Source: Nocardioides sp. WS12 (GTDB lineage: Bacteria > Actinomycetota > Actinomycetes > Propionibacteriales > Nocardioidaceae). From it: a stretch of 64,000 bases of DNA. Shown here one piece after another: positions 50,398-59,682 of this stretch (its first letter is position 1; every line of letters begins with the position of its first letter). A program made the translations under genes and the position numbers. Below the pieces are notes generated by a model. The model saw only the letters and a program-made list of their open reading frames with translations. It ran no database searches and was not told where the DNA came from. The stretch covers positions 620,001 through 684,000 of the forward strand of contig NZ_CP053928.1 in NCBI RefSeq assembly GCF_014108865.1, written 5' to 3'.

Positions 50398-51072
50398 ATG
50401 CGCGTGCTGATCGTCGAGGACGAACCCCTGCTTGCCGTTGCCATCCGCGATGGCCTGCGGCTGGAGGCGATCGCGGCCGACATCGCCGGCGACGGTGACA
50501 CGGCGCTGGAACTGCTCAGCATCAACACCTACGACATCGCCGTGCTCGACCGCGACATCCCCGGTCCGTCGGGCGATGAGGTCGCCCAGCGGATCGTCGC
50601 GTCGGGAAGCGGGATGCCGATCCTGATGCTCACTGCGGCCGACCGGCTCGACGACAAGGCCACCGGGTTCGAGCTCGGCGCCGACGACTACCTCACCAAG
50701 CCGTTCGACCTGCGCGAGCTGGTGCTCCGGCTCCGGGCGCTCGACCGCCGGCGCGCCCACAACCGGCCGCCCGTCAGCGAGATCGCCGGTCTGCGCCTCG
50801 ATCCGTTCCGGCGCGAGGTCTACCGCGACGGTCGGTACGTCGCGCTCACGCGCAAGCAGTTCGCCGTACTCGAGGTGCTCGTCGGTGCCGACGGGGGTGT
50901 GATCAGTGCCGAGGAGCTGCTGGAGCGGGCATGGGACGAGAACGCCGACCCGTTCACCAATGCCGTGCGGATCACGGTGTCCTCCCTGCGCAAGCGGCTC
51001 GGTGAACCGTGGCTGATCGCGACGGTGCCGGGTGTCGGGTACCGCATCGAGGACGTGGCGGACCGTGGCTAG
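50398..51072 (+). CDS. OmpR-family response regulator
   Basis: The 224-residue protein starts at ATG 50398. The receiver domain has D8-E9 (VEDEPL), the phospho-acceptor Asp in IAVLDRDIPG, and Lys in LTKPFDLREL. The DNA-binding winged helix is at about 130-220 (YVALTRKQFAVLEVLV, VRITVSSLRKRLGEPWLIATVPGVGYRI). It probably controls the divergent carboxypeptidase-VanZ pair through the 90-bp gap. Confidence 0.95.
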   Translation: MRVLIVEDEPLLAVAIRDGLRLEAIAADIAGDGDTALELLSINTYDIAVLDRDIPGPSGDEVAQRIVASGSGMPILMLTAADRLDDKATGFELGADDYLTKPFDLRELVLRLRALDRRRAHNRPPVSEIAGLRLDPFRREVYRDGRYVALTRKQFAVLEVLVGADGGVISAEELLERAWDENADPFTNAVRITVSSLRKRLGEPWLIATVPGVGYRIEDVADRG

Positions 51073-52144
51073 GCGGCCGTGGGGCCCGAGCGTCCGCCTC
51101 AAGCTCACCCTCAGCTACGCGGGCTTCCTGATGGTCGCGGGCGGCCTGCTGCTCGCCACCGTCTGGGTGTTCCTCCTGCGCTACGTGCCGGACCAGGCCG
51201 CGTTCCAGCCGTCGTTCGGGCCGTCGCGTACCGATCTCCAGAAGGCCTTCACCCCGCGGGCGATCCAGGCGATGTCCTTCCTGCTCGTCTTCGGTCTTGT
51301 CGGGGGTTGGTTCCTGGCGGGACGCATGCTCGCACCGCTGAACCGGATCACCCGCGCCACCCGCCAGGCCACCACCGGCTCGCTCTCCCACCGGATCGAG
51401 ATGGAGGGGCGCAACGACGAGTTCCGCCAACTGGCCGACGACTTCGACGCGATGCTCGCGCGCCTCGAGGCGCACGTCGCCGAGCAACAGCGGTTCGCCG
51501 CCAACGCCTCGCACGAACTGCGCACGCCCCTGACGATCACGCAGACCCTGCTCGAGGTCGCCCGCAACGAGCCGACCCGCAACGTCGACGAACTCATCGA
51601 CCGGTTGCACCACGTCAACGCGCGCGCCATCGACCTCACCGAGGCGCTGCTGTTGCTCAGCCGCGCCGACCGGCAGGCCTTCGCGCGCGGCGTCGTCGAC
51701 CTGTCACTCGCTGCCGAAGAAGCAACGGAGACGCTGCTCCCGCTGGCCGAGAAGCGCGGTCTCACCATCGAGACGTCCGGCGACCAGGCGCTGACCACCG
51801 GCTCGCAGGCCCTCCTCCTGCAGATGACGACGAACCTCGTCCACAACGCGATCGTGCACAACCTGCCCGCCGACGGAGCGGTGTGGGTACGGACCGGTGC
51901 TCATCCCGCGGGCGTCGTACTCACGGTCGAGAGCACGGGCGAGACGCTGACGCCGCAACTGGTGGCGACCCTCGTCGAGCCGTTCCAGCGCGGGAATCAG
52001 CGGATCCGCACCGATCACGCCGGCATCGGCCTCGGGCTGGCCATCGTCCAGAGCATCGTGAACGCGCACGACGGCACGCTCACCCTGACGCCACGCCCCG
52101 AGGGCGGCCTGGTCGTCAGCGTGGTGCTGCCAGCCCGGCCCTGA
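51065..52144 (+). CDS. Sensor histidine kinase
   Basis: I choose GTG 51065, overlapping the regulator by 8 bp. The 359-residue protein has TM1 (about 12-36), a short extracellular loop, TM2 (about 75-95), a HAMP domain, the H-box FAANASHELRTPLTITQ, the N-box NLVHNAIVHN and a G-box GIGLGLAIVQ. It is the cognate partner of the regulator. The short sensor loop resembles kinases that sense envelope stress. Confidence 0.94.
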   Translation: MARRPWGPSVRLKLTLSYAGFLMVAGGLLLATVWVFLLRYVPDQAAFQPSFGPSRTDLQKAFTPRAIQAMSFLLVFGLVGGWFLAGRMLAPLNRITRATRQATTGSLSHRIEMEGRNDEFRQLADDFDAMLARLEAHVAEQQRFAANASHELRTPLTITQTLLEVARNEPTRNVDELIDRLHHVNARAIDLTEALLLLSRADRQAFARGVVDLSLAAEEATETLLPLAEKRGLTIETSGDQALTTGSQALLLQMTTNLVHNAIVHNLPADGAVWVRTGAHPAGVVLTVESTGETLTPQLVATLVEPFQRGNQRIRTDHAGIGLGLAIVQSIVNAHDGTLTLTPRPEGGLVVSVVLPARP

Positions 52145-52742
52145 GCTGAGCGGCGACCCCCCGCGGGTCGTCGACCCAGAGGTCGACACGGTCGGCGGTG
52201 ACGTCGCCCTTCGACGTCCGCAGCACGGTGCTTTCGGTGAGCTTCAACTCGAGGTTGGTGCGGCTGCCGACGCCCACGAGGAGCAGGCCGCCATCGAGGT
52301 GCACCGACTTCACGATGCCAGGCAGTTCGTGCTCCGCCGACTGGGTGCTGGCGATCGCAGCGAGGGGTACGTCGACCCAGGTCCGTGCGCTGTTGCGGAT
52401 GCGCAACGTGTCGTCGGTCAGCAGGTGCGGACGCATCCGGTACGACGCCATCAGGCCGAGCATCCAGAGCACGCCCCAGATCCCGACGACCAGGAACGGC
52501 AGCCGGATCGCCTCGGCCCACCCGGTGTCGATCTGGCGCAGCACCACCTCGACCACGACCGCCTCGGTCGCGGAGCCGAAGATCCACAGCCACAGCATCG
52601 GGCCGACCAGTTGGGCGTAGCCGATCGGCGTCGCGCCCCTGGGTACGGCGGGACGCCGGATGATCCAGCGGGCCAGGCACCCGTACAGGGCCAGCTCGAG
52701 CAGGATCGCGTCCCTGACGTGGGCAAAGACGGCGGCGGGCAT
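52116..52742 (-). CDS. Membrane protein with PH-like C-terminal domain
   Basis: The 208-residue protein starts at ATG 52742. Three or four hydrophobic helices are followed by a beta-rich domain (LLTDDTLRIRNSARTWVDVPLAAIAS) resembling bacterial PH-like domains. Its 3' end overlaps the kinase gene by 29 bp on the opposite strand. Function unknown. Confidence 0.65.
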   Translation of the reverse strand: MPAAVFAHVRDAILLELALYGCLARWIIRRPAVPRGATPIGYAQLVGPMLWLWIFGSATEAVVVEVVLRQIDTGWAEAIRLPFLVVGIWGVLWMLGLMASYRMRPHLLTDDTLRIRNSARTWVDVPLAAIASTQSAEHELPGIVKSVHLDGGLLLVGVGSRTNLELKLTESTVLRTSKGDVTADRVDLWVDDPRGVAAQLRAGLAAPR

Positions 52743-52756
52743 GAGACGTCGATCGA

Positions 52757-53134
52757 TCAGAAGGCCTGGGGGCCGATCCGTTCGATCGCGACGAAGACGG
52801 CGAGGGCCAGCAGGACCACGGTGAACACGGCGCTCGACCATTCACTGCGGCGAGCGTGGGTCAGCGCTGCACCGGCCATCGTCACGGCCAGGCCGATCGC
52901 CGCGGCCGGGACGAGCCAGGTGGCGATGTCAAAGGCGCCCGGCAGGATGAGACCGAGTCCGCCGGCGACCTCTGCTGCACCGATGACCTTGAGCATGCCT
53001 GGGGAGAAGTCCTCCGCCCAGCCCATCTTCGGGTCAGCGAGGATCTGCTCCTTGGACTTGGCCAGCTTCATGGTGCCGGCCATGAGGAAGAGGGCGGCCA
53101 GCAGGCCCGAGACGATCCAGACGACGACGTTCAC
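52757..53134 (-). CDS. DoxX-like membrane protein
   Basis: A 125-residue four-helix protein starting at GTG 53134 behind AAGGAGTCACC. The helix spacing and GAAEVAGGLGLIL are typical of the DoxX/DoxD superfamily. 14 bp upstream of the preceding gene, so probably co-transcribed with it. Confidence 0.8.
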   Translation of the reverse strand: MNVVVWIVSGLLAALFLMAGTMKLAKSKEQILADPKMGWAEDFSPGMLKVIGAAEVAGGLGLILPGAFDIATWLVPAAAIGLAVTMAGAALTHARRSEWSSAVFTVVLLALAVFVAIERIGPQAF

Positions 53135-53193
53135 GGTGACTCCTTCAGCGGAACTCGAGTGTTCCGGTCTCTGTCGAGGCTAGTGGACCTGAC

Positions 53194-53568
53194 TCACGAG
53201 TCCGGCGGTTCGCCCGGTCCCTCGGGATGGGTGAGGTCGTAGGCCCGCGCGACCTTCTGCGGTACCACCATCCGCCACGCGTCGACCACGAACTCACGTG
53301 CCTCGATCGGGTCCAGCGCCGCCAGGTTCGCGTGCACCCAGTGGAAGCGCAGGTCGGACTCCCGCGGCATCTGGAACTTGTCGGGGTTGCCGGCCACCAG
53401 GCCTGCGCGCTCCTCCTTGGGGAACGCGAAGCCCATCACGGTCTCGTCGAGCGAGAACGCGACGTACACGATCTGCTTGACCCGGAACTTCAACCGATGG
53501 CGGACGTAGACCTCGTAGGAGCGCTCGAGCTCGGAGCCCAGCCCGCGCACGTCCTCGATCGTTGCCAT
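53194..53568 (-). CDS. MmcQ/YjbR-like protein
   Basis: A 124-residue protein starting at ATG 53568 behind GGGAGAACC. The pattern FAFPKEERAGLVAGNPDKFQMP, then RFHWVHANLAALDPIEAREFV, then AWRMVVPQKVA matches the MmcQ/YjbR (CyaY-fold) family. Function not established. Confidence 0.85.
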   Translation of the reverse strand: MATIEDVRGLGSELERSYEVYVRHRLKFRVKQIVYVAFSLDETVMGFAFPKEERAGLVAGNPDKFQMPRESDLRFHWVHANLAALDPIEAREFVVDAWRMVVPQKVARAYDLTHPEGPGEPPDS

Positions 53569-53606
53569 GGTTCTCCCAGCCTCTCACCGGCCTACGACAA
53601 CAGGGC

Positions 53607-53637
53607 TTGACCCTGACGTAGCGTCAACCCTTGATGG
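53607..53637 (+). promoter_or_regulatory. MerR-type promoter of the ABC exporter operon
   Basis: -35 TTGACC (53607-53612) and -10 TGATGG (53632-53637) are 19 bp apart, the long spacing activated by MerR regulators. The spacer contains the palindrome TGACG-TAG-CGTCA (53614-53626). The ATG at 53645 lies 7 nt after the -10, so the transcript is probably leaderless. The MerR gene at 55226 in the same operon is the likely regulator. Confidence 0.75.
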
Positions 53638-53644
53638 TGGGTGC

Positions 53645-54432
<788 letters not shown>

Positions 54433-54436
<4 letters not shown>

Positions 54437-55221
54437 CCACGCTCGCCCTCACCGCCCGCGACTCGGTCACCATGCTGCGCCGCAACCTCAAGCACATGGT
54501 CCGCTACCCGTCGCTCACGATCATGCTGATCGCCCAGCCGGTGCTCTTCCTGCTGCTGTTCGTCTACGTCTTCGGCGGCACCATGGGCGCCGGACTGCCC
54601 GGCGGCGGCGGTCGCGACGACTACCTCGCCTACGTGTCGCCGGCCATCCTGCTCGTGACCGTCTGCTCGGTCGCGCTCAGCATCGCGATCTATGCCGCCA
54701 AGGACGCCACCGAGGGGATCATCGACCGGTTCCGGACGATGCCGATCGCGAAGTCGTCGGTGCTGTCCGGACTCGTCCTCGCTGCGCTGGTGCAGACCGC
54801 CCTGGCCCTGACGGTGGTGCTGTTGCTCGCCGTCGCGCTCGGCTGGCGTCCGGATGCCGGGCCGGTCGGCTGGCTGGGGGCGATCGGCGTCCTGACCCTG
54901 CTCGCCATCGCGCTGACCTGGCTCTGCGTTGCCCTTGGCCTCGCCGCGGACAGTGTGGAGACGGCCAGCAACAGCCCGATGTTCCTGGTGCTGCTGCCCT
55001 TCATCTCCAGCGCGTTCGTGCCGACCGAGTCCATGTCGACCGGACTGGCCTGGGTGGCGGAGAACCAGCCCTTCACGCCGATCATCGACACCCTCCGTGC
55101 CTGCTTCGAGGGCCGTGCTCCGGGTGCCGACCTGGCGTGGGCGATCGGCTGGTGCGTGCTGATCACCGTGCTGAGTTTCGCGTGGGCGCGCCGACTCTTC
55201 GCCCGGGCTCAGGCACGCTGA
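54433..55221 (+). CDS. DrrB-type ABC-2 permease
   Basis: The 262-residue protein starts at ATG 54433 in an ATGA overlap with the ATPase. Six hydrophobic helices in the ABC-2 pattern (TIMLIAQPVLFLLLFVYVFGG early, FISSAFVPTESM late). Partner of the ATPase for export of a drug or lipid. Confidence 0.93.
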
Positions 55222-55225
55222 TCCC

Positions 55226-55987
55226 ATGCTGACGATTGGTGAGCTGGCGTCGTACGCCGGAGTGACGGTGCGCGCCGTACGCCACTATCACGCGAAGGGG
55301 CTGATGCCGGAGCCCGAGCGGGACCACTCCGGCTACCGGCGGTACGACGCCAGGGCGGTCGCCGATCTGATCAAGATCCGCACGCTGGCGGAGGCCGGCG
55401 TCCCCCTCGCGCGGGTCCAGGAACTGTTGGCCGCCGAGCCGGACGAGTTCGCGGCTGCGGTGACCGACATCGACCAGCGGCTGCGGGCCGAGATCCGGGA
55501 GCGGCAGCGGCACCGCGAGCGGATCGCCCAGCTTGCGGCCGGCGACAACCTCGCCCTGCCGCCCGAAGCGGTGGCCTACCTCGACCGGTTGCGGGCCGCC
55601 GGCGTCTCGGAACGCCTGATCGAGGGTGAGCGCGATGCCTGGATCCTCGTGGCGGCGCAACTGCCGGAGCACATGCCGTTGTTCATGGAGCTCAAGGGAA
55701 ACCAACTGGACGAACCGGTCGTCGCTGACTTCTACCGTGACCTCAACGAAGCGCTCGACTGGGCGCCCGACGACCCGCGTCTCCCGGGGTTCGCGGACCG
55801 GATGGTGGCGATGTTCGAGGCTGGCGAGCCCGCCGACGTCGAGGAGTGGGAGGACTTCCCGTTGCCAGGCGACCTGGTGGAGCTGCTCGACGCAGTGTTC
55901 CTCGACGCGGTGCCGCTCGCCCGCACCTTGCTCGGACTCCTCGAGGAGCGCGGCTGGACCGGGTGGACGAAGCTCGAGCGGATCTGA
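55226..55987 (+). CDS. MerR-family transcriptional regulator
   Basis: A 253-residue protein with an N-terminal MerR helix-turn-helix (MLTIGELASYAGVTVRAVRHYHAKGL, residues 1-70), a coiled linker (about 85-120) and a C-terminal ligand-binding helical domain. It starts 5 bp after the permease. It probably activates its own operon from the palindrome at 53614-53626. Confidence 0.93.
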   Translation: MLTIGELASYAGVTVRAVRHYHAKGLMPEPERDHSGYRRYDARAVADLIKIRTLAEAGVPLARVQELLAAEPDEFAAAVTDIDQRLRAEIRERQRHRERIAQLAAGDNLALPPEAVAYLDRLRAAGVSERLIEGERDAWILVAAQLPEHMPLFMELKGNQLDEPVVADFYRDLNEALDWAPDDPRLPGFADRMVAMFEAGEPADVEEWEDFPLPGDLVELLDAVFLDAVPLARTLLGLLEERGWTGWTKLERI

Positions 55988-55997
55988 GTGGCTCAGG

Positions 55998-56041
55998 ACG
56001 TCATACGAATTGGTCGCTCAAGCAGCCAATTCGTCTGACGT
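55998..56041. terminator. Bidirectional hairpin between convergent genes
   Basis: Arms ACGTCATACGAATTGG (55998-56013) and CCAATTCGTCTGACGT (56026-56041) pair at 15 of 16 positions with a 12-nt loop. It lies between the MerR gene and the convergent gene ending at 56048. Confidence 0.75.
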
Positions 56042-56047
56042 TGTGGG

Positions 56048-56830
56048 CTACGAGCGAGCCTTGTCCCGGCGTCGCTCCAGCCTGGTCAGGAGCTGGGGGA
56101 GTTCCGCGTCCCATTCCGCTTGTCCTTCAGCCACCCATTGCGCTACCTCCTCGGCGGTGATCTCAGGCGGCAACTGGAGGTTCTCGATCCCGGCCAACGA
56201 CGCGTCGAAACGGAGGTAGAACTGGTGCGAGTGGCCGAAGTCTCCGAGACCAGTGAGGTCGGGACGGTCGCCTTCGGCTCCGTTCGCCCACCGCTGCCGC
56301 TGTTCGCGCGGCCACATGAACTCCAGCACCAGACGATCGACACCATCCACCTGGTCGTCGTACTGCTCGAACAGCGACGCCAGAGGGGCGAGGTCGTCGA
56401 TGCCCGCGAAGTAGCCGACAGACATGGGGAACTCGGCGAAGTCGGTGATCTTCCGCGCCGCGCGGCCCTTCAGCCGTCGTCGGACCCACTCCGTCACCGC
56501 AGGAGCGGCTGCTCCGCTCGTGTCCCAGCGCCGCAGCAGCATCAGGCCGACGGTCTGGTTGTGCAGGTTCCGCTCCTTGAGGGCGAGCGCATAGAGGTGG
56601 ACGTGGTCCGCTGCCGATTGGTGGGCGCCGAGAGCCTGCAACGCGGAGTCGCGCTCCGCGCCAGACGATTTCGCCGAGCCATCGACGATGGCTACGAGCA
56701 GTTCGAGGGCGCGGGTGCCGCCGACACGGCCCAGCGTGAACAGCAGGGCAATTCGATCCTCCGCCGACCCGTACGGCAAGACAGACAGGATGCGATCCTC
56801 CAGGTCCGCGTCCACCGGGCCGTCGGTCAA
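56048..56830 (-). CDS. Hypothetical protein, HEAT-like helices
   Basis: The 260-residue protein begins at TTG 56830, overlapping the upstream gene's stop by 4 bp (TTGA). The N-terminal half has helical repeats reminiscent of HEAT units (EDRIALLFTLGRVGGTRALELLVAIV). No catalytic motif. Paired with the next gene upstream. Confidence 0.65.
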   Translation of the reverse strand: MTDGPVDADLEDRILSVLPYGSAEDRIALLFTLGRVGGTRALELLVAIVDGSAKSSGAERDSALQALGAHQSAADHVHLYALALKERNLHNQTVGLMLLRRWDTSGAAAPAVTEWVRRRLKGRAARKITDFAEFPMSVGYFAGIDDLAPLASLFEQYDDQVDGVDRLVLEFMWPREQRQRWANGAEGDRPDLTGLGDFGHSHQFYLRFDASLAGIENLQLPPEITAEEVAQWVAEGQAEWDAELPQLLTRLERRRDKARS

Positions 56831-57495
56831 CGACCCGCTCGCTCCGCCAGTCGTACGGCGGCGTGCTGGACGATCGCGGTTTCCTCACCGTCGCGCGCCG
56901 CCTCGTGGGGGACCGCGCCGCCGAGCAGGCCCGCCGGCTGGGTGAGCCACGCCCACACCTGCCATGCATCCATCGTCGAGGCGAGCAGCGGTTCGAGCAC
57001 GGGGCCGAGCTCGGCCCGGACCTCGCCGGAATCGTCCAGCTGGAACGCAGGGATCAGGGTTCCGCCGTCGTGCGACACGACCAGCAGGGCCTTCCGCTCC
57101 GCGGCCTTGTGTACGGCGAACCGGGTCGCGTTCTCCGATGTGCCCCGAACCTCAGCGAGGCTCGCGTAGCTGTGCGACGTCGTGGCGAGCAGGGTCGTGC
57201 GGACCTGCGCCTGCCGCCGCAACTGCACGAGCGCCAGCGGGACCGCGTGCGCCGGGTCGTCGCCGTCCTGGTGCAGCATCTGGTCCAGTGCCTGGATCTG
57301 CTCGTCGTTCATCGGCAGCCCGGTCGCGGGGTCGCGCCACTGTGCGTTCCCGTCGGCGTCCCGCTCGAAGGTCGGCAGGCCGGCTTCGCTCAGGTGCTCG
57401 GCGAGGTCGAGCTCCTCGAGCCACCCCGCCAGCTGCGTCCCGACCTCGGTGGTCCCCGAAGCGGTCGACTGGCAGGCGTGGGACTCGTCGTGCAT
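56827..57495 (-). CDS. Regulator-like protein with possible ParS/MbcA-type C-terminus
   Basis: The 222-residue protein starts at ATG 57495 behind GGAGG. A helix-turn-helix-like part lies at about 118-150 (YASLAEVRGTSENATRFAVHKAAERK), and the C-terminus, MDAWQVWAWLTQPAGLLGGAVP, resembles the ParS/MbcA toxin-binding (DUF2384) domain. The coupled downstream gene is not an obvious RES toxin, so this may be a variant pair. Homology call is tentative. Confidence 0.6.
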   Translation of the reverse strand: MHDESHACQSTASGTTEVGTQLAGWLEELDLAEHLSEAGLPTFERDADGNAQWRDPATGLPMNDEQIQALDQMLHQDGDDPAHAVPLALVQLRRQAQVRTTLLATTSHSYASLAEVRGTSENATRFAVHKAAERKALLVVSHDGGTLIPAFQLDDSGEVRAELGPVLEPLLASTMDAWQVWAWLTQPAGLLGGAVPHEAARDGEETAIVQHAAVRLAERAGR

Positions 57496-57537
57496 GGATC
57501 CAGCCTCCCACCGGACCCGGGCCGATTCGACCGGGGG

Positions 57538-57987
57538 TCAGCTGGTGATCGGGGCGGGCTCGGTGCGCCCGACGATCAGCCGGTCGAGGGAGATCCGGCC
57601 GGCTCCGGTGCCGGCCAGGACGAGGGCGAGGAACCCGATCACACCGACCAGTTCCCAGCCACCGGCCGAAGAGAGCACCTCGGTGCCGCGGTGCGCGTAC
57701 CAGAACGCGCCGGCCATCTGGCCCACGACGAGCAGCCCGGCCAGCGGGGTGAGCAGCCCGGCGATGAGCAGGGCGCCGCCACCGATCTCCGCCACCAGCG
57801 CGTAGCCGGCCGCGACCTCCGGCATCGGGATCCCCATGGCCGCGAAGCCGTCGGCGGTGGGGCCGAAGCCCGACTCGAGCTTGTCCAGGCCGTGGGTGAG
57901 CAGCACGACGCCCAGACCCAGGCGGGCGACGAGCAGGACGATGTCGCGCAGGGCAGCGGGCGTGCTGAATCCGAGAAGTGCGTGCAT
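57538..57987 (-). CDS. DoxX family membrane protein
   Basis: The 149-residue protein starts at ATG 57987 behind GGAGG. Four hydrophobic helices with RLGLGVVLLTHGLDKLESGF, typical of DoxX. Members are linked to redox and thiol stress. A weak operator-like inverted repeat (GGCTCAA/TTGAACC, 58020-58038) lies upstream. Confidence 0.88.
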   Translation of the reverse strand: MHALLGFSTPAALRDIVLLVARLGLGVVLLTHGLDKLESGFGPTADGFAAMGIPMPEVAAGYALVAEIGGGALLIAGLLTPLAGLLVVGQMAGAFWYAHRGTEVLSSAGGWELVGVIGFLALVLAGTGAGRISLDRLIVGRTEPAPITS

Positions 57988-58099
57988 GGGGGCCTCCGAG
58001 TAGGGCGTCATTGATGAGCGGCTCAAGGTAGTTGAACCTTCATCCAGATGCTGCCGCACGAACCTGTGGGGTTCCTGAAGGAATCCCGTGCACCTCCGG

Positions 58100-59587
58100 T
58101 CAGGTCTCCGGTCTGGTGGTGGTGCGGTCCGGGCTTCGGCGGGGCCGGAGCACCACCAGGGCAACGACCAGCGCCGCCGCCATCATGGTGACCGGGAGCC
58201 AGAACGCCGACTGCACCGCCGCGCTGACGTCGGGTGCGAGGACCAGTCGTTCCGCCGGAGACAGCCGCTGCAGGTCGCCGATCCCGTCGTCGCCCAACTG
58301 GGGGAGCCGCGTCGACAACTGGCCCGCGAGCAGGACCGCCACAGCGGCCGTGGTGACCGAGGTGGCCAGCTGGTTGAGGACGTTGATCATCGTGCTGCCG
58401 GACGGGATGTCGTCGTCGGCCAGGTCCCGGGTCGCCAGCGTGATCGTCGGCAGCATGGTCGCTCCGGCCCCGGTCGTGCCGAGCATCAGGAACGGCACCA
58501 GCGACCAGTACGACGCATCGGCAGCCAGTTGCAGGGTGAAGCCGCCGTAGCCGATCACGGCCAGCGCGATCCCGGTCGAGATGACCCGCACGGGCGGCAC
58601 CCGGTCGATCAGTCGGCCGGACACCTGGATCGAGATCCCGGCGACGACAGCCTGCGGAACCATCAGCAGCCCGGCCGTGGTTGCCGTTTCGCCCCGGGCG
58701 ACCTGGAAGTAGAGCGGCACCAGGATGAGCGTCGAGAAGTAGCCGCCGGCGAACAGCACCAGCAGCAAGGCACCGCCGCCCGTCGCCCGTACCCCGAGCA
58801 GGCGCACCTTCAGCAGCGGTACGACGGCAGTCAGCGCATGCCGCACGAACGCCGCGAGCAGCACCAGTCCCAGCCCGATCGGCAGCACCGAGCGGAGGTC
58901 CGAGAGGCTGCCCTCGGACAGCGACGTCCCCACCACGAGCGACGCCATCGCCGGAGCCAGCAGGAACAGGCCGGCGCGGTCGAGCGGCACTGTCGGGTCG
59001 CCCGGCAGTGCGGGCAGGTTGCGTCGCCCGAGCCACAGCGCGACCAGGCCGACGGGCACGTTGACCAGGAAGATCCAGCGCCACGACAGGGTGTCCAGGA
59101 CCCAGCCACCGAGCGGCGGACCGAGCACCGGTCCGACCAGGATGGGCAGACCGAGCAGCGCCATCACCCGACCCTTGTCCCCGACCGGTGCGGCACGCAG
59201 CGCGAGGGTCATCGCGGCCGGCATCACGAATCCGCCGCCGAAGCCCTGGATCACCCGGAACGCGATCAGGCTCGGTGCGTCCCAGGCCGTGGCGACCAGC
59301 GCAGAGCCCGCGGTGAACAGGGCAATCGCTGCGAGGAAGACCGACCGGGCGCCGTACCTCCTGATCGCCCAGGCGGCGGCAGGGATCACGCTGGCCAGCG
59401 CGAGCGTGTAGCCGGTGCTCACCCACTGGATCACCGGCAGGGAGGCATCCATCTCCTGGGCGAGGGGGGCGAGGGCGACGGCGACGACGGTGACATCGAG
59501 CGGGATCATCACCGTCCCGGCGATGACGGTGAGGGCGACGGTGGTGGCGCTCCGTGACGCGACGGAGGGACTGGCGACAGCGGTCAT
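58100..59587 (-). CDS. DHA2-type MFS drug exporter
   Basis: A 495-residue protein with 14 hydrophobic helices, starting at ATG 59587. Motifs of the DHA2 (EmrB/QacA) class are visible: LDVTVVAVALAPLAQEM in TM1 and GPVLGPPLGGWVLDTLSWRWIFLVNVP at motif C and after. A proton-driven multidrug exporter, controlled by the MerR-type promoter upstream. Confidence 0.93.
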   Translation of the reverse strand: MTAVASPSVASRSATTVALTVIAGTVMIPLDVTVVAVALAPLAQEMDASLPVIQWVSTGYTLALASVIPAAAWAIRRYGARSVFLAAIALFTAGSALVATAWDAPSLIAFRVIQGFGGGFVMPAAMTLALRAAPVGDKGRVMALLGLPILVGPVLGPPLGGWVLDTLSWRWIFLVNVPVGLVALWLGRRNLPALPGDPTVPLDRAGLFLLAPAMASLVVGTSLSEGSLSDLRSVLPIGLGLVLLAAFVRHALTAVVPLLKVRLLGVRATGGGALLLVLFAGGYFSTLILVPLYFQVARGETATTAGLLMVPQAVVAGISIQVSGRLIDRVPPVRVISTGIALAVIGYGGFTLQLAADASYWSLVPFLMLGTTGAGATMLPTITLATRDLADDDIPSGSTMINVLNQLATSVTTAAVAVLLAGQLSTRLPQLGDDGIGDLQRLSPAERLVLAPDVSAAVQSAFWLPVTMMAAALVVALVVLRPRRSPDRTTTRPET

Positions 59588-59593
59588 GGACCT

Positions 59594-59624
59594 ACCGTCC
59601 AACCTCAACTTCTGTTGAGGTCAA
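59594..59624 (-). promoter_or_regulatory. MerR-type promoter/operator of the MFS exporter
   Basis: On the minus strand -35 TTGACC (59624-59619), 19-bp spacer holding the palindrome CCTCAAC-AGAA-GTTGAGG (59603-59620), and a weak -10 GACGGT (59599-59594). The start codon follows after 6 nt, suggesting a leaderless transcript. Confidence 0.7.
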
Positions 59625-59634
59625 GTCGAACGCA

Positions 59635-59669
59635 CTGGAGCCCCCGCCCAGAGTTGGCGGGGGCTCCAG
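59635..59669 (-). terminator. Strong GC hairpin after the LVIVD-repeat gene
   Basis: Perfect 14-bp arms CTGGAGCCCCCGCC and GGCGGGGGCTCCAG with a 7-nt loop, 14 bp beyond the stop of the minus-strand gene ending at 59683. Confidence 0.85.
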
Positions 59670-59682
59670 CGGTCGGAGGCGA

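Noticed and set aside
58088..59557. Long plus-strand frame opposite the MFS gene
   Set aside because: Product is Gln/Arg/His-rich with no motif, while the minus strand encodes a clear 14-helix exporter.
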